Origin: Gavia stellata
Lineage: Eukaryota; Chordata; Aves; Gaviiformes; Gaviidae
DNA: 64,000 bases
Direction: 5' to 3'
Assembly: GCF_030936135.1 (NCBI RefSeq)
Contig: NC_082618.1
Location: 9,273,034-9,337,033 of the forward strand
Under the pieces are notes generated by a model that worked only from the letters and a program-made list of their open reading frames with translations, did not search any database and was not told where the DNA came from. Of this stretch, positions 49,536 to 60,186 are shown piece by piece. Made by a program: the position numbers and the translations under genes. Positions within the stretch are counted from its first letter, which is position 1, and every line of letters begins with the position of its first letter.

Positions 49536-51730
49536 TGTTACCTTTGACATCATGCTTGCAAATATCTTGCAGATTATTTTATCTCTGCAAACTATTGGCC
49601 AAGCCATGGTGTTCAATAAAAAAATAAAGCACACAAATACACAGCCCAGATCCTGTCTATGACAGCTTTTACCTAAATCCAAGAAAGTAAGCAAGCAAGC
49701 TTGCCCATGCTCACCAGTAAGATCAAGTTAGTTTCCTTAGTTAAAAATAACATGCTTGTAAGCATACTAAAAAATATAAAATCAGTTAATTAGTATGTTA
49801 GTGTGTATATGTAAATTCTTGTGCTGATTTGTTTTGTTCTGAATTGAGCGTGCAGGAAAATTCTGACAAAGGATAACATTTTCTTCTGGATCATGTTTCT
49901 GAGAATGCCATATGAACATAAATAAGATTTATATGCTCTAAGTTGATTTTTATCACTGGAGTATAAAAGAGGGAATGAAGAGTCAGAGGTGATGTCTCAG
50001 TCAGGAGTTAGGCCTTAACACCTGCAGGGAATGGACTTCTCTCAATAAAGTATATGAGGGACCTTATTGAATGCCTGTTTATATGAAAAATAGCTATATA
50101 AGATGTAGTTAAAAGCTGGTTTGACTACATATGACTCTAAACCCAGTTCCAGTTTTTACTGTGCTCTTAAACTTTGCCGAATTTGCTCCTGTGATAACGC
50201 ACTGAGCTGTCGTCTCCCTCTTTCTGAAAAATACCTAAATTTGAAGAAACAAAGCTGGATGGTATATAATCCTAAATAACCACATTAAATACAAATTCTT
50301 CCTATCAGTTATCTCTCTATTTGTATGAATAAGTTTTATTCAAGCCCTATTGATCACAATTAAGTGTTGAAATTAGAAATTGACTTTAATTAGCTCAAGG
50401 CAAATTAATCTCAAGGCACTGCAGTAGGTTGTACTCCCTTTCTGTTAGTGAACTTGACAAACAGGTTCAGTTAGAATCCAACAGTGCATCAGGAGGACTA
50501 TATCCCAATATCTTAATGTGACAGCTACCAAGGGAATTACTTTCTGAAGCAGAAGAAGGGAAACTGGAAACATTGAGGGGGTGGATGCAGACAGATATGA
50601 CAGGATTCTAAGAACCTGGGATTCCTGATGGCGTAGGCCTTCAGAGACCACCCACTGAGCTTTGGCAGGTAATAATCTAGGAAATTATAATACACTTATT
50701 TCAAATGAATCTGTTGAGATGTTTGAGCTGAGATCTTCATTACACATATAGGTATGCTTTTGCTGCTAGAGCTCTGCTGTTTTACCAAACTATATTGAAG
50801 ACAAGAAGAGATTTCAGAAAGGGTTTTATAATGTTGTAGCATCCAGTTAAGTGAGTAAAAGTATGACCAAATTCTGCAGAAGCTAGCATCATGATATTCC
50901 TATAAAATAAGAAGGTTCAGTCAACTTAGATCTGCTTTTACTGAATGGTACTGGCATGCATCTTCATGCTCTGTGTGTGTGTGCCTATGTGGGTAATTAT
51001 ATTGTAAAAATCTGGCATGCAGAAGAATCACTGCAACTAAAGATCTAAGATTTAACCCCCCCCCCCAAGTGTAATGTTTCTACAGAAATTTCTTTCAACA
51101 GAGTAACTCTGTGGAAATTATGGAAATTACTGTTTGTAAACATTTAAAATAAGGTGTTTGCATTTTACTACATAGCCTCATTCCTTTGTCACAAAGCCAC
51201 CAGACAGATTTTCGTCTTACAGCTAACCAGATTAAGCATTCTAGCTAGATCTCTGTATGCTATTACAAAAACATTCCATCTTCTCCCCCTCCCAGCCCCA
51301 TCAAGCCTGATCAGTTATTTTGAATCTGGAATATAAAGCAGTATGTATGTAACTGGGGAAAGAAATGGAATACATTTATTGGTGGCAAGGGAGTTCAGCC
51401 TCTAGTGGGGCAAATGGCAGTGTGTATAATGAGGTTTGTAGCATAAGATTTAGTAGCACTGTAAAGGAATTCCTGTCAGAGTGTGGCTCTGATAGGACTT
51501 ATCAAAGAATACATGCTACTTATCTATCTTTGGCAGAGAACTCTAACTCCGTTTAACTGTCAGCACATCTATAATCCTTCCAAGTCTGGAATTGTTGATA
51601 GAATGCCAAATATCTTGGATCATGTATTGTCAGAAAGAGTAAGATCTGTGATTGTAATATCAAACAAAGCAAATGTAGCTATTTAATGAAATAATGCTGA
51701 GCTTTTAATATGGCATAACACAAACCTAGA

Positions 51731-51754
51731 TTTTTTTTTTTTTTTTTTTTTTTT
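51731..51754. repeat. T homopolymer of 24 bases
   Basis: An isolated poly-T run. Read on the minus strand it could be the A tail of a retroposed sequence, but nothing recognisable precedes it on that strand. Confidence 0.8.
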
Positions 51755-54093
51755 CATTTGGTAACATGAGCCATTTCATTATTGTACTGGAGATAAGATA
51801 GAGTGATAAAGACTTTTGGGATTACAGCTACCTATTGACAGATAGCTAGCACAGACCAAACTAGCAATTTTTTTAGTTAGTTTTGTATGATGGTAGTCTT
51901 AATATACACACTGTTGAAATGTTCTGGTCAATTAGTACCTTTGTGGCATTATGAATGTGGTATTAAAATACACTGGAGATGAGACAATGTTATAGCATTC
52001 AGCAATGAAAAAATAACATGAAAGAGGACAAAACAGCCTAGTGCTGAATGGTGTAATCAGCAAGTAGGCTATTTTAATTCTAACTCTCTATAAGTCAACA
52101 TCTGTCTGCTTGCTATTTTATCTTTAAAAGCATACAGACACAGACATGTGCATACAGAGACTCTGTAAATAAAAATATTTTAATTTAGGGCTGATAGAGA
52201 CTGTTGTTTCTATCTCAAAACTGAAGGCTTGTGTTAAATCTCAGAACAATTTCTGTCAACTGCAGTACCAGGGGTTAGCTCAGATGTTCTTTCAGTTTCT
52301 GGTTGTTGTTCCTGCTCCCCCTTTCCCAGTCAGTGCTCATCTAAAATTGCATGCTGCTGGCAGTTTTACGGGTGATTTATGTGGTGGTGACAGTTGCATA
52401 TGAAGAACCAGACCAATGCCACCAATTCATGTCCTCTCAGTTCCTTGCCAAATGGGTAGATGCTCATCGCTTTCGGCTCTCTTGATAAAGCTGCCATTAA
52501 CTTTTGACATTCTTACTGTGAAGACTGCAGCACCTTATATCCTTACCTATCTGTTAGATATGTCTGTTAACAGGAACATTTAAAGCAGGTGAATAATTTT
52601 TGTCCCCTATCCAAAACAAAAAAAAGTCTTGGCTTTTTTTTTCCTTCACCCATAACAAACCCCTTGGGCAAATAGCTCCTACAAGCCTACATTTTTCTTC
52701 ATTTCCTTTTCAACTCAAGGGTAATAGCAGTTAAATCTAGTAAAATAAATGTTGATTGATGGAGTTTATTCCAAACTAATGAGGCATCATAAATATATTT
52801 TTGAATGTCTAAAATCCATTGGGGGTAAGTGCTACAGTCAGGTAAAAGATACAGTGCCTTCTTGATTCACTTGTCTTGGAGTCTGGAACTAGCTGAGAGA
52901 GTCCCTGTTGATTCAGTTTTTTTCAACCTGCAATGGTGCAAATAGATTATTTTTCAAAATTCTCTGGAGAAGAAACGTGACAAAGCAAGCCTGTCTGGTT
53001 TTTGAGTTTATCCCCAGAGATGCAATAAAACGTTGGAATCAGATCCAGAATTTCAAGAAGTAAAATAAATTAACGTTTCCATTTCTTTTCTGCTGACATA
53101 CTTTACAGGATCTTGGCTGAGAGTACTTTTGTGGCTCATTGGTGTCCTTGTTTAATTTACCCATGTTTGCCACAGAACTGGTTTCTGTTCTAAAGAAAAA
53201 GAAAAGTGTTACCTGTATATACTATACTGTATATTGATAATAAAACAGTGATCTTGATCTATGCATAATGTGCAAGTCTGCGGTTAGTGGTTAGAAAATG
53301 TCTGCCAGCATTTAGAAATGTTTGTCATAATACAGGGAATTACAAAGGCAATTGGTAGGTTAGAATTCCTTTCAAATGGGCTGCTCATTTGCATCTTAAC
53401 TAGATACTTCCTCATTAGTTCGAGAAATGCGGGTCAAAGAACCCAGTCAAAATCTGGTCATTTTACTTCCATGTACTGCTGTTCATCTCCAGGAAATTTG
53501 GGTTGAATGAGTGAATATGGACTCTCTATTAATTATCAATATTATTTGTGCAGGGAGAAGCAAATTAACCTTTACCTTCAAAAATACCTCACTACAGTGC
53601 GTATCTATTAAATCGGTGAAAGGTTTGTTATTCGTGTTGATATCTTACTGTGTTTTGCAAAGTTCAAGAGAATAAAATTTTAACATCATATTCCTTTGGG
53701 TATGATGATCATACTAGTTAAAATTTCCTGTAAATTGAAATGTTATTTTTAAGGTCATTTGTTCTTTATGCATAAGAATGGAAAGAACATAATGCATTTG
53801 TAGTGGAAAAGAGCATTGCTATGGAAAATGTCAGCATAAATTGTTCCTCTCGTGTATACAGAGGTTCTGATGTCAAAGGTAAATGTTCTGGTATTAAATG
53901 CCTTGGAATTTCTGTAGCTATAGCAAATGTTGTCACTCGGCTATTGTCTTTTGAATATCAGCTTGTCTGATTTGGTACTCAGTTACAAGAGCCTGACACT
54001 AACATTTATGATGAACAGAAGAGCCAGGAGCAAAACCAGTGCAAGTGGCAACATCCTGACTTGCCAGAGAAAATTTTCTTGCTGTCCTTCTTC

Positions 54094-54097
54094 CTCC
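54094..54097. other. Target-site duplication, left
   Basis: CTCC directly before the left LTR, matched by CTCC at 60854-60857 directly after the right LTR. Four bases is the size usual for gammaretrovirus-type integrase. Confidence 0.75.
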
Positions 54098-54764
54098 TGA
54101 AACAACGAAGTCGGTACCGAGCCCGCGATCGGGACGGTTTTCCGAGATGAATGACTCAATAACAACTAGTTTGTTATTAAGCAGGCATTCTTTAATACAG
54201 CGCTGGGCAGCACTGGGGATTTGTCCACCACGAGTGCTCCAACAGGTTAGCAAAGCACCTCAGTTCATATACAGAAAAATCATACATATTCATCAGAATT
54301 CTAAAAAGGGCGGTCTTATGTGGATGAGTTCCCGGAATTCATTTGCATAGTCCAAGCATGCGCAGTAAAATTAGGGTTAGGGTCTTTTCACCCTCCGGTG
54401 GTCGTTCATAGTCTTCCTCACACTGTCCGCTAGTTGAACTTCGGGTTTCCGTTGTCCATACATGGTCATGGAATTGGCTCATCCATCCTTTGGCCTCGGA
54501 ATGTTACAAAAGGGTCAGTTTGAACTAGTTCTTTGGCGCTTATCTTGACACAAACGTCTCGAGTCCCTGTTATCAATGATATACTCAGGAGGCATAACGA
54601 GCTACCTCAAGGCCCATTTGATCTTGTCAGGAAGGGAGTTACCCGTCTTGAAACATCCTATTATCAACTCTGCTCAGCAAATAATTAAAACTATGCAAGT
54701 AAAGCTTTTATGTAACACAGCAGGGTCTCAGCCAGGGACCGTCAGTGATTTAACCCTTCATTCA
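54098..54764 (-). repeat. 3' LTR of the provirus
   Basis: 667 bp, TG at the 5' end (minus strand TGAATGAAGG) and CA at the 3' end (GTTGTTTCA). It contains ATTAAA (minus strand of 54191-54196) as a likely polyadenylation signal, a TATATGAA-like box upstream of it, an ATTTGCAT octamer and a GCATGCGC NRF1-like motif. No difference from the other LTR was seen. Confidence 0.95.
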
Positions 54765-54780
54765 TTCCCCCCTTTTCTTT
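54765..54780 (-). promoter_or_regulatory. Polypurine tract
   Basis: On the minus strand AAAGAAAAGGGGGGAA directly precedes the 3' LTR. It is the plus-strand primer site in reverse transcription, and it is intact. Confidence 0.85.
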
Positions 54781-54797
54781 AAACTTTGTAAATTCTT

Positions 54798-55757
54798 TTA
54801 CAAAGATTCTAAATTGTCATATTTCATTACCTTAGGCAAAGCCCAAATTCTCACCGTCAGCTTTTTCAGCTTATACCACAAGAGGCAATTGACGGCTGTT
54901 AGTATGATAACAAATACTAACAGTATCAAAAGTGGATGAACTAAAACATTCAAAGTTTGTTTTGCAGAGGGTGAGTATCCTGAAAAGATATCCCACCAAT
55001 GATGGGCAGTATCAGATTCAATTTGACTGGATAGTCCAACAAGTTTGTCTCTAGTTATCACTGTTTTAATGACAGATTCTGCTAGTGTCTTATTTCGTTT
55101 TCTTAAATGTTCTCGAAGTTCTTGAGATTGGTTCAGTATCTCGTTTAATTTCTTTAGAGATAAACTTGCATGACTTAACTTTAAGCTCTCATACTGCCAA
55201 AACATTGCCACTTGCTCCTCTGTATATGCAAAGAATGAGTATGTTTGCCCATGCCAAGTTAAATGAGTAATATTTTTAAGACATCCTATGAATGGGGTGG
55301 TCACGTTATATTCTTCAACTATTGATTGATTGTTAGTCACCAAGCACACATATCTAGCATTAACCTCTACAAACATTTCGAACACATTAGGAGAAAGGAT
55401 CGTCCATTTACAACTATTAACAGAATGTTCTAACAAGCAGGGTTCGTATAATTGGGATTGTTGTCCACACAAAAGGCCGTCAGGGGTGGTCTCGCAAAGA
55501 TCTAAATCGTATGTTTTATTACTATTCCCAATATACTTCCCTCGGAATCCCAGTAACCAATATTCTAGATTCTCTTGACTCGAAAAGAGTGTTGGCAGAA
55601 TTAAAAATTTACACATTATTTCTGGGTCGGTTACATTATAGAATATCAATTTTCCTGCACACCACATATCATACATTAATATTTGTTTTGGATCAGCCTT
55701 ACAAAACGTGGGTCCTATGGGTTGGGATTTCCATGATCCACCGGGTGCTTTCTTAAT
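54798..55757 (-). pseudogene. Env-like C-terminal part, fused in frame to pol
   Basis: About 320 codons at the end of the 1,015-codon frame. The region has seven N-glycosylation sequons, several cysteines, a coiled-coil-like heptad stretch (SLSLKKLNEILNQ onward), a hydrophobic membrane span (LLILLVFVIILTAVNCLLWY) and a short basic cytoplasmic tail. This pattern fits the lower part of a retroviral envelope. The signal peptide and receptor-binding start are missing. I see no CX6CC motif and no gammaretroviral immunosuppressive-type segment, so it is not a typical gammaretroviral Env. It could be a spuma-, epsilon- or unclassified type. Without a start codon of its own it would be made only as part of the fused frame. 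Confidence 0.7.
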
Positions 55758-57920
55758 TCTCAAATAGTGGATAAGGGAATTATACAAAGCCTCAGTTCCC
55801 CAATGGGTCTTGTCATGTTCTGTTTTCACCAGTTTCCATAATATTCTAAAGGGAACTATTATTCTATTATCTTTTAATTTTGCCCAACCTGATGATTCAA
55901 CTTCTGCTTCCAGATCTTTAATTAATCTAAGATCCTTTTCATCATAATCGACCAAGTCTGGTAGTGGCAAAGCTCTTTCAGGAACCAAACTTAATACCTC
56001 ACCTTGTTCGGCCGCTCTTTTTGCCTCATAATCTGCCAACTTATTCCCCACTTCCTGAGCAGTGTTACCCTTCTGATGCCCTTTGCAGTGCATAATTGCA
56101 ACCGCCGAGGGCAACTGTACCGCATCCAAAAGTCTTAGGATCATGTCAGCATGCTTAATATGTTTTCCTTGGGCCGTCAGAAGTCCCCGTTCCTTCCAAA
56201 TAGCTCCATGGGCATGAACGACACCAAAAGCATACTTTGAATCTGTCCAGATATTCACTCGTAGTCCTTCAGCAAGCTCTAATGCTCTCACCAAAGCAAT
56301 TATTTCAGCTCGTTGTGCAGATGTACCCTTAGGGAGTGACTTTGCTTCCACCACTTGGTTTGTGGTGGTCACAGCATACCCCGCCATCCGAGCTCCATCC
56401 TTTACAAAACTACTCCCATCGGTATACCAAGTGTGTTCAGCTTCCTCCAGCGGCTCCTCCTTCAAGTCAGGCCTGCTTGCATACACGGCCTCAATGGTCT
56501 CTATGCAGTCATGCACAACAGTTTCCATCTCCTGCTTATCGCTTAGAAAAGAAGCAGGGTTAATGACAGTAGATGTAGTAATTTCCACATCATCTTGTTC
56601 CATCAATACTGCTTGATATTTCAAAAATCTTGATGGCGAGAGCCAGTGTCCCCCTTTTTGTTCCAAGACAGAAGTCACAGCATGAGAAGTATACACAACC
56701 ATCTTTTGCCCCAGAGTAAACTTTCGGGCTTCTTGAATAATCAACACAACAGCAGCTACTGCTCGAAGGCATCCTGGCCATCCTTTACTAACTTCATCCA
56801 ATTGTTTCGAAAAGTAAGCTACTGCTCGTTTATAAGGACCCAGCTTCTGAGCCAGAATCCCCAAAGCCACTCCTTGCCTTTCATATGAAAACAGCCAGAA
56901 GGGCTTTGTTATATCAGGCAGGCCCAAAGCTGGAGCCCTCATTAGTTCCAATTTCAGTTTTTTAAAAGCCCTTCTAGCTTCGTCAGTCCATACTAATTGT
57001 GTCTGGCTGTTTTCCAGTAGTTCGTATAATGGTTTCACCATAAGTCCATAATTATAAATCCATAATCGGCACCAACCTGTCATTCCCAAAAAGGTTCGAA
57101 GCTCTTTTACCGTGGTTGGTTCTGGAGTCCTGCAAATAGCTTCTTTTCGGTCTTTTCCGAGCTGTCTCTGTCCCTTGGAAATCACAAATCCCAGGTATAT
57201 TACTTCTTTCTTCAGGATCTGGGCTTTCTGTAATGAGACTCGGTAACCACTTAGTCCAAGAAAATTCAACAAACTCACAGTCCATTCTTTACATTCTTCA
57301 TTCGTTTCTGTGGCTATCAAGATATCATCCACATATTGCAAAAAATTCCCATTTCCCGGAGGTCTTTCCCAGGCCTCTAATTCTTTAGCTAATTGATTTC
57401 CAAAGATTGTGGGGCTGTTTTTAAATCCTTGAGGTAGCACTGTCCAGGTTAGTTGGGTTTTTCGTCCTGAATCAGGGTTTTCCCGTTCAAAGCCAAATAA
57501 ATTGTGGCTTTCAGGGGCCAAGGTGAGGCAAAAGAATGCATCTTTCAGATCTAATACTGTGAACCATTCACAGGTTTCCTTTAAATTAGTCAGTAAGGTG
57601 TATGGGTTTGCCACTACCGGGTGTAAATCTCCCACTATCTTATTTATTGCCCTCAGGTCTTGTATTAATTGAGGCTTTTTGACAGGTAGAATAAGAGTGT
57701 TATATTCTGAAGAACATTCAATTAATAATTCAAATTTTATAAACTCTTCTATAATGTTTTTCACTCCTCGCCTGTCTTCCAATTTCAGAGGATACTGCTT
57801 CACCCTAACAGGTCGTGCTCCCTTTTTGAGTTTAACAACAACCAATTCTGCATTTTTAGCCTTTCCAGGTATCCCTGAGGCCCATACTCCTGGGTATACC
57901 TGGTCTTTTATTTCTTGTGG

Positions 57921-57922
<2 letters not shown>
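55758..57922 (-). pseudogene. pol: Pol: reverse transcriptase and RNase H, integrase truncated
   Basis: This frame is open from just after the A tract through the Env-like part. RT shows VLDLKDAFF, LPQGFKNSP and the catalytic YVDD (about residues 171-174 counted from 57845). The connection domain and RNase H follow, with acidic residues in YTDGSS, ALELAEG, WTDSKYAF and LADYEAK. The RNase H has the helix typical of gammaretroviruses. Integrase begins with its zinc-binding pair (EHDKTHWG) and stops about 15 residues later. The two cysteines of HHCC and the whole DDE core are absent. RT and RNase H motifs look intact, but the frame differs from protease because of the A tract. It has no ATG near its beginning, so it depends on upstream translation. 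Confidence 0.9.

Positions 57923-57960
<38 letters not shown>
57923..57960 (-). repeat. 38-base A tract at the protease/RT boundary
   Basis: A perfect T run on the plus strand, A in the proviral sense. It changes frame between protease and RT and would encode a lysine run. It may be a slipped homopolymer, an inserted A tail, or a length error in sequencing. Confidence 0.9.
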
Positions 57961-58362
57961 CCCCCTAATTTGGGGTTCAGTAAGAGCCAAACTTAAAATT
58001 TCAATGTGGTGTTCTTCTGGTATTTTAAATTCAATTCCTCCATTTCTAAATCTTATTTTGGCATTCAGTTGTTCTAATAAGTCCCTTCCCAAAAGTGGTT
58101 TAGGAGCCTCAGGCAGGTAGAGGAATTTATGAATCCCTACGCTTTTCCCAATTTTGAATTTTAATGGTTTCAGAAAGAACGCCTTCTCAACCTGTCCAGT
58201 TGCTCCTACAATATTAACAGTTTGCCTACTCACAGGTAATAAGGTCTGATTCAACACTGAAAACATAGCACCTGTATCTATTAAAAATTCTACAGGTTTC
58301 TTTTCTTTCCCTAGCTGAACTTTTACCAAGGGCTCCGCTAGGGAAGATTCCCCTGGTCCCCG
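57961..58362 (-). pseudogene. pro: Retroviral protease region
   Basis: In the same frame as gag CA-NC and separated from it by one UGA at 58365-58363. The aspartic protease signature FLIDTGAMFS places the catalytic Asp at 58278-58276, and the GRDLL motif near the end of the fold is present. The domain appears complete before the A tract. It would be produced by stop-codon readthrough from gag. It is marked as a pseudogene because its natural continuation into RT is frameshifted. Confidence 0.85.
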
Positions 58363-59666
58363 TCAATCATCTTCTACATCTGTTACCATCACCGGGTTGC
58401 CTAACTTCGGGCAATCCCTTCTCCAATGCCCCATTTGCTTGCAGTAAGCACACTGATCTTTCAGGAGGGGTTGATTTCCCCTAGTTGGGGCACTTACACC
58501 ACTTCTTATGGCCCCCCTCCCTCCAACAGTGTTGTTTCTTGATGGGTTCCGAGGGGGTACGTGGCCCCCTGTGCTGCGTAAGGCAGCCACTGTAGCATTG
58601 GCAATTGTTTTGCTCATTACTCTCCCTTTCTGACTATCCCTATTCCGATACACTTGCCAGGCAGCCTCCAACAATTTCTCTAAATCTCTCATATCTGTCC
58701 CTTGCACTTTCTGTAATTTTCTCCTGATGTCATCTGCCGACTGTCCCAAAAACAGGAATATCAAATGACCCTTTCCCTCCTGAGAGGTAGGGTCTAAAGG
58801 GGTATATTTCTGCATTCCTTCTTTTAATCGGTTCAAAAATTCAGTAGGGGATTCTTTTTTATCTTGTTTAATTTCATACAGTTTAGACCAATTCACTGAT
58901 TTTGGGACAGCATTTCTTGTTCCATAAGCAATCCATTCCCTGTACCGCAGTAACAAATTCCGGTCTCCCATCTGATTAGGGTCCCAACCGGGATTAGTAA
59001 TCGGATCCACTGTTCCCGGCAGAGTTCCAGCCAAAACCAGAGCCTGTACCTGGGTGCTAGCCACTCTCACAACCATCTGCTTCTCTCACTCACTAAACAC
59101 CACATCCAACATTGCATCCACATCCTCCCAATCAGGGTCCTGATTCTTCAACCCCCAACAGCACCAGCATCTCCTTCTCTATCACCTTCTCCTTCTGGTG
59201 GAGGCAAGAAATCCTCTTATCTCTCATTCTGTGAACCAATCTTTAAACATCTTTGCCCAATGCTGCAAGCCGAGCAGTATCTTTTTAGCTTCCTATTTTG
59301 CTTATCGTTCTCTTTTTCTATCGCCAGGACCATAGGGTCCTGGGGTGCTAAATTGATTCCGCATTCTTTTTGCCATTCAGGGTGATTTCGCAAAGTGAAA
59401 AACATATCTGCATAAACCACTTCATCCCATTTTCCTTCTCGGCGCAGAAATAACATAAGCTGCAACAAAGTGTTGTACTTTCAAGTTCCGTTAAAAGGCC
59501 ATTTTTCTTCATCATCTAGCTTGTATAAAGGCCACCACTGGTTACAATATTTGATTAAGGTCTTACGATTTACAATCCCTCCAGGTGGTCCCCCGATATC
59601 TTTCCAGTGGTCTAAAATGCAGCCCAAAGGGCTCTTTTTCAACACTCCACCTTGTTGGTTCCCCAT
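58363..59666 (-). pseudogene. gag: gag, interrupted and internally deleted
   Basis: ATG at 59666 starts MGNQQGGVLKK, with the myristoylation glycine at position 2 of matrix. An in-frame TGA at 59483-59481 breaks matrix, and the frame resumes at once with KYNTLLQLMLFLRREGKW. It ends at 59217 and is followed by about 140 bp of degraded sequence. The frame then changes to the capsid C-terminal half (from 59076; ESPTEFLNRLKEGMQKYTP is the major homology-like segment) and nucleocapsid. Nucleocapsid has a single zinc knuckle, CAYCKQMGHWRRDC. The N-terminal capsid domain, about 130 residues in relatives, is missing. It ends DVEDD-UGA. Confidence 0.9.
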
Positions 59667-60164
59667 TCTAAATTTATAGGACACAAGGACAGGGGTCGGG
59701 GCACGAACACTACACAAAACTGACAATTACTATCACAGATAAAATAACAACTATTAACTCCCGGGTAACAAATGTCAACTTAGGCTGATGAAAGATTTTC
59801 AAATACGCGTATATCAGACATATGTGTGCATCACACACACATATGTAAACTGCAATCAAATACAAATGCACAACCAAATGACCGTACTAACCAAATGATC
59901 ACTACAAACCATGCAACATAGTAACCAAGTGATTAATACAAATCATACATGCAATTGTATGCCACCCGGCGGGGTTCTCACGAACCGCGACTTATGAGCA
60001 GCTTCAAATGACCGGTCCCAAACCAAAAAGAATGCCTTATTCTTACCAGAGGTCCTTGTCTGCCCCCGCGAGGATCCGCTGAATCGGTGAGTCCCTCCAG
60101 AGAATTCTCCAGGGCCGGCCTAGGGAGTCGCCGACTCAGAGGTTCCTGCAGCCGGACAGAGATG
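59667..60164 (-). other. Proviral 5' leader
   Basis: About 500 bp between primer site and gag, where packaging and dimerisation signals and the major splice donor are expected. A perfect 11-bp hairpin sits at 59818-59846. I could not assign the splice donor. Confidence 0.6.
59818..59846 (-). repeat. Hairpin in the proviral leader
   Basis: ACATATGTGTG (59818-59828) and its exact reverse complement (59836-59846) enclose a 7-nt loop. The position fits a dimerisation or packaging stem-loop, but function is only inferred. Confidence 0.6.
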
Positions 60165-60182
60165 GTCCCATCTGGGTCGCCA
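60165..60182 (-). promoter_or_regulatory. Primer-binding site, tRNA-Arg type
   Basis: On the minus strand TGGCGACCCAGATGGGAC starts 4 nt after the 5' LTR. Its complement ends ...TCTGGGTCGCCA, which matches the 3' end of vertebrate tRNA-Arg(CCG) as I remember it over all 18 positions. Confidence 0.8.
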
Positions 60183-60186
60183 AAAC

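Larger units (their letters stand above)
35300..54093 (+). other. PPM1E intron 1, left part
   Basis: About 18.8 kb of mostly AT-rich intron. I found no PPM1E exon 2 (the segment after QLYKY), no other coding gene and no RNA gene. Simple repeats include an AAAT-type run near 36,076-36,093 and a 24-base T run at 51,731-51,754. A diverged repeat pair is listed separately. A GC-richer patch at 39,480-39,860 has no coding sign. Confidence 0.65.

Noticed and set aside
51731-51754. Tail of a processed pseudogene
   Set aside because: Neither flank contains coding-like sequence or a clear target duplication.
54360-54385. Interstitial telomere repeat
   Set aside because: Only two units, and present in both LTRs as part of the element.
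54798-57845. A host gene of about 1,015 codons
   Set aside because: RT, RNase H and Env-like content between LTRs shows that it is proviral.
60165-60182. Fragment of a tRNA gene
   Set aside because: Only the last 18 bases of tRNA match, at the exact primer-site position after an LTR.
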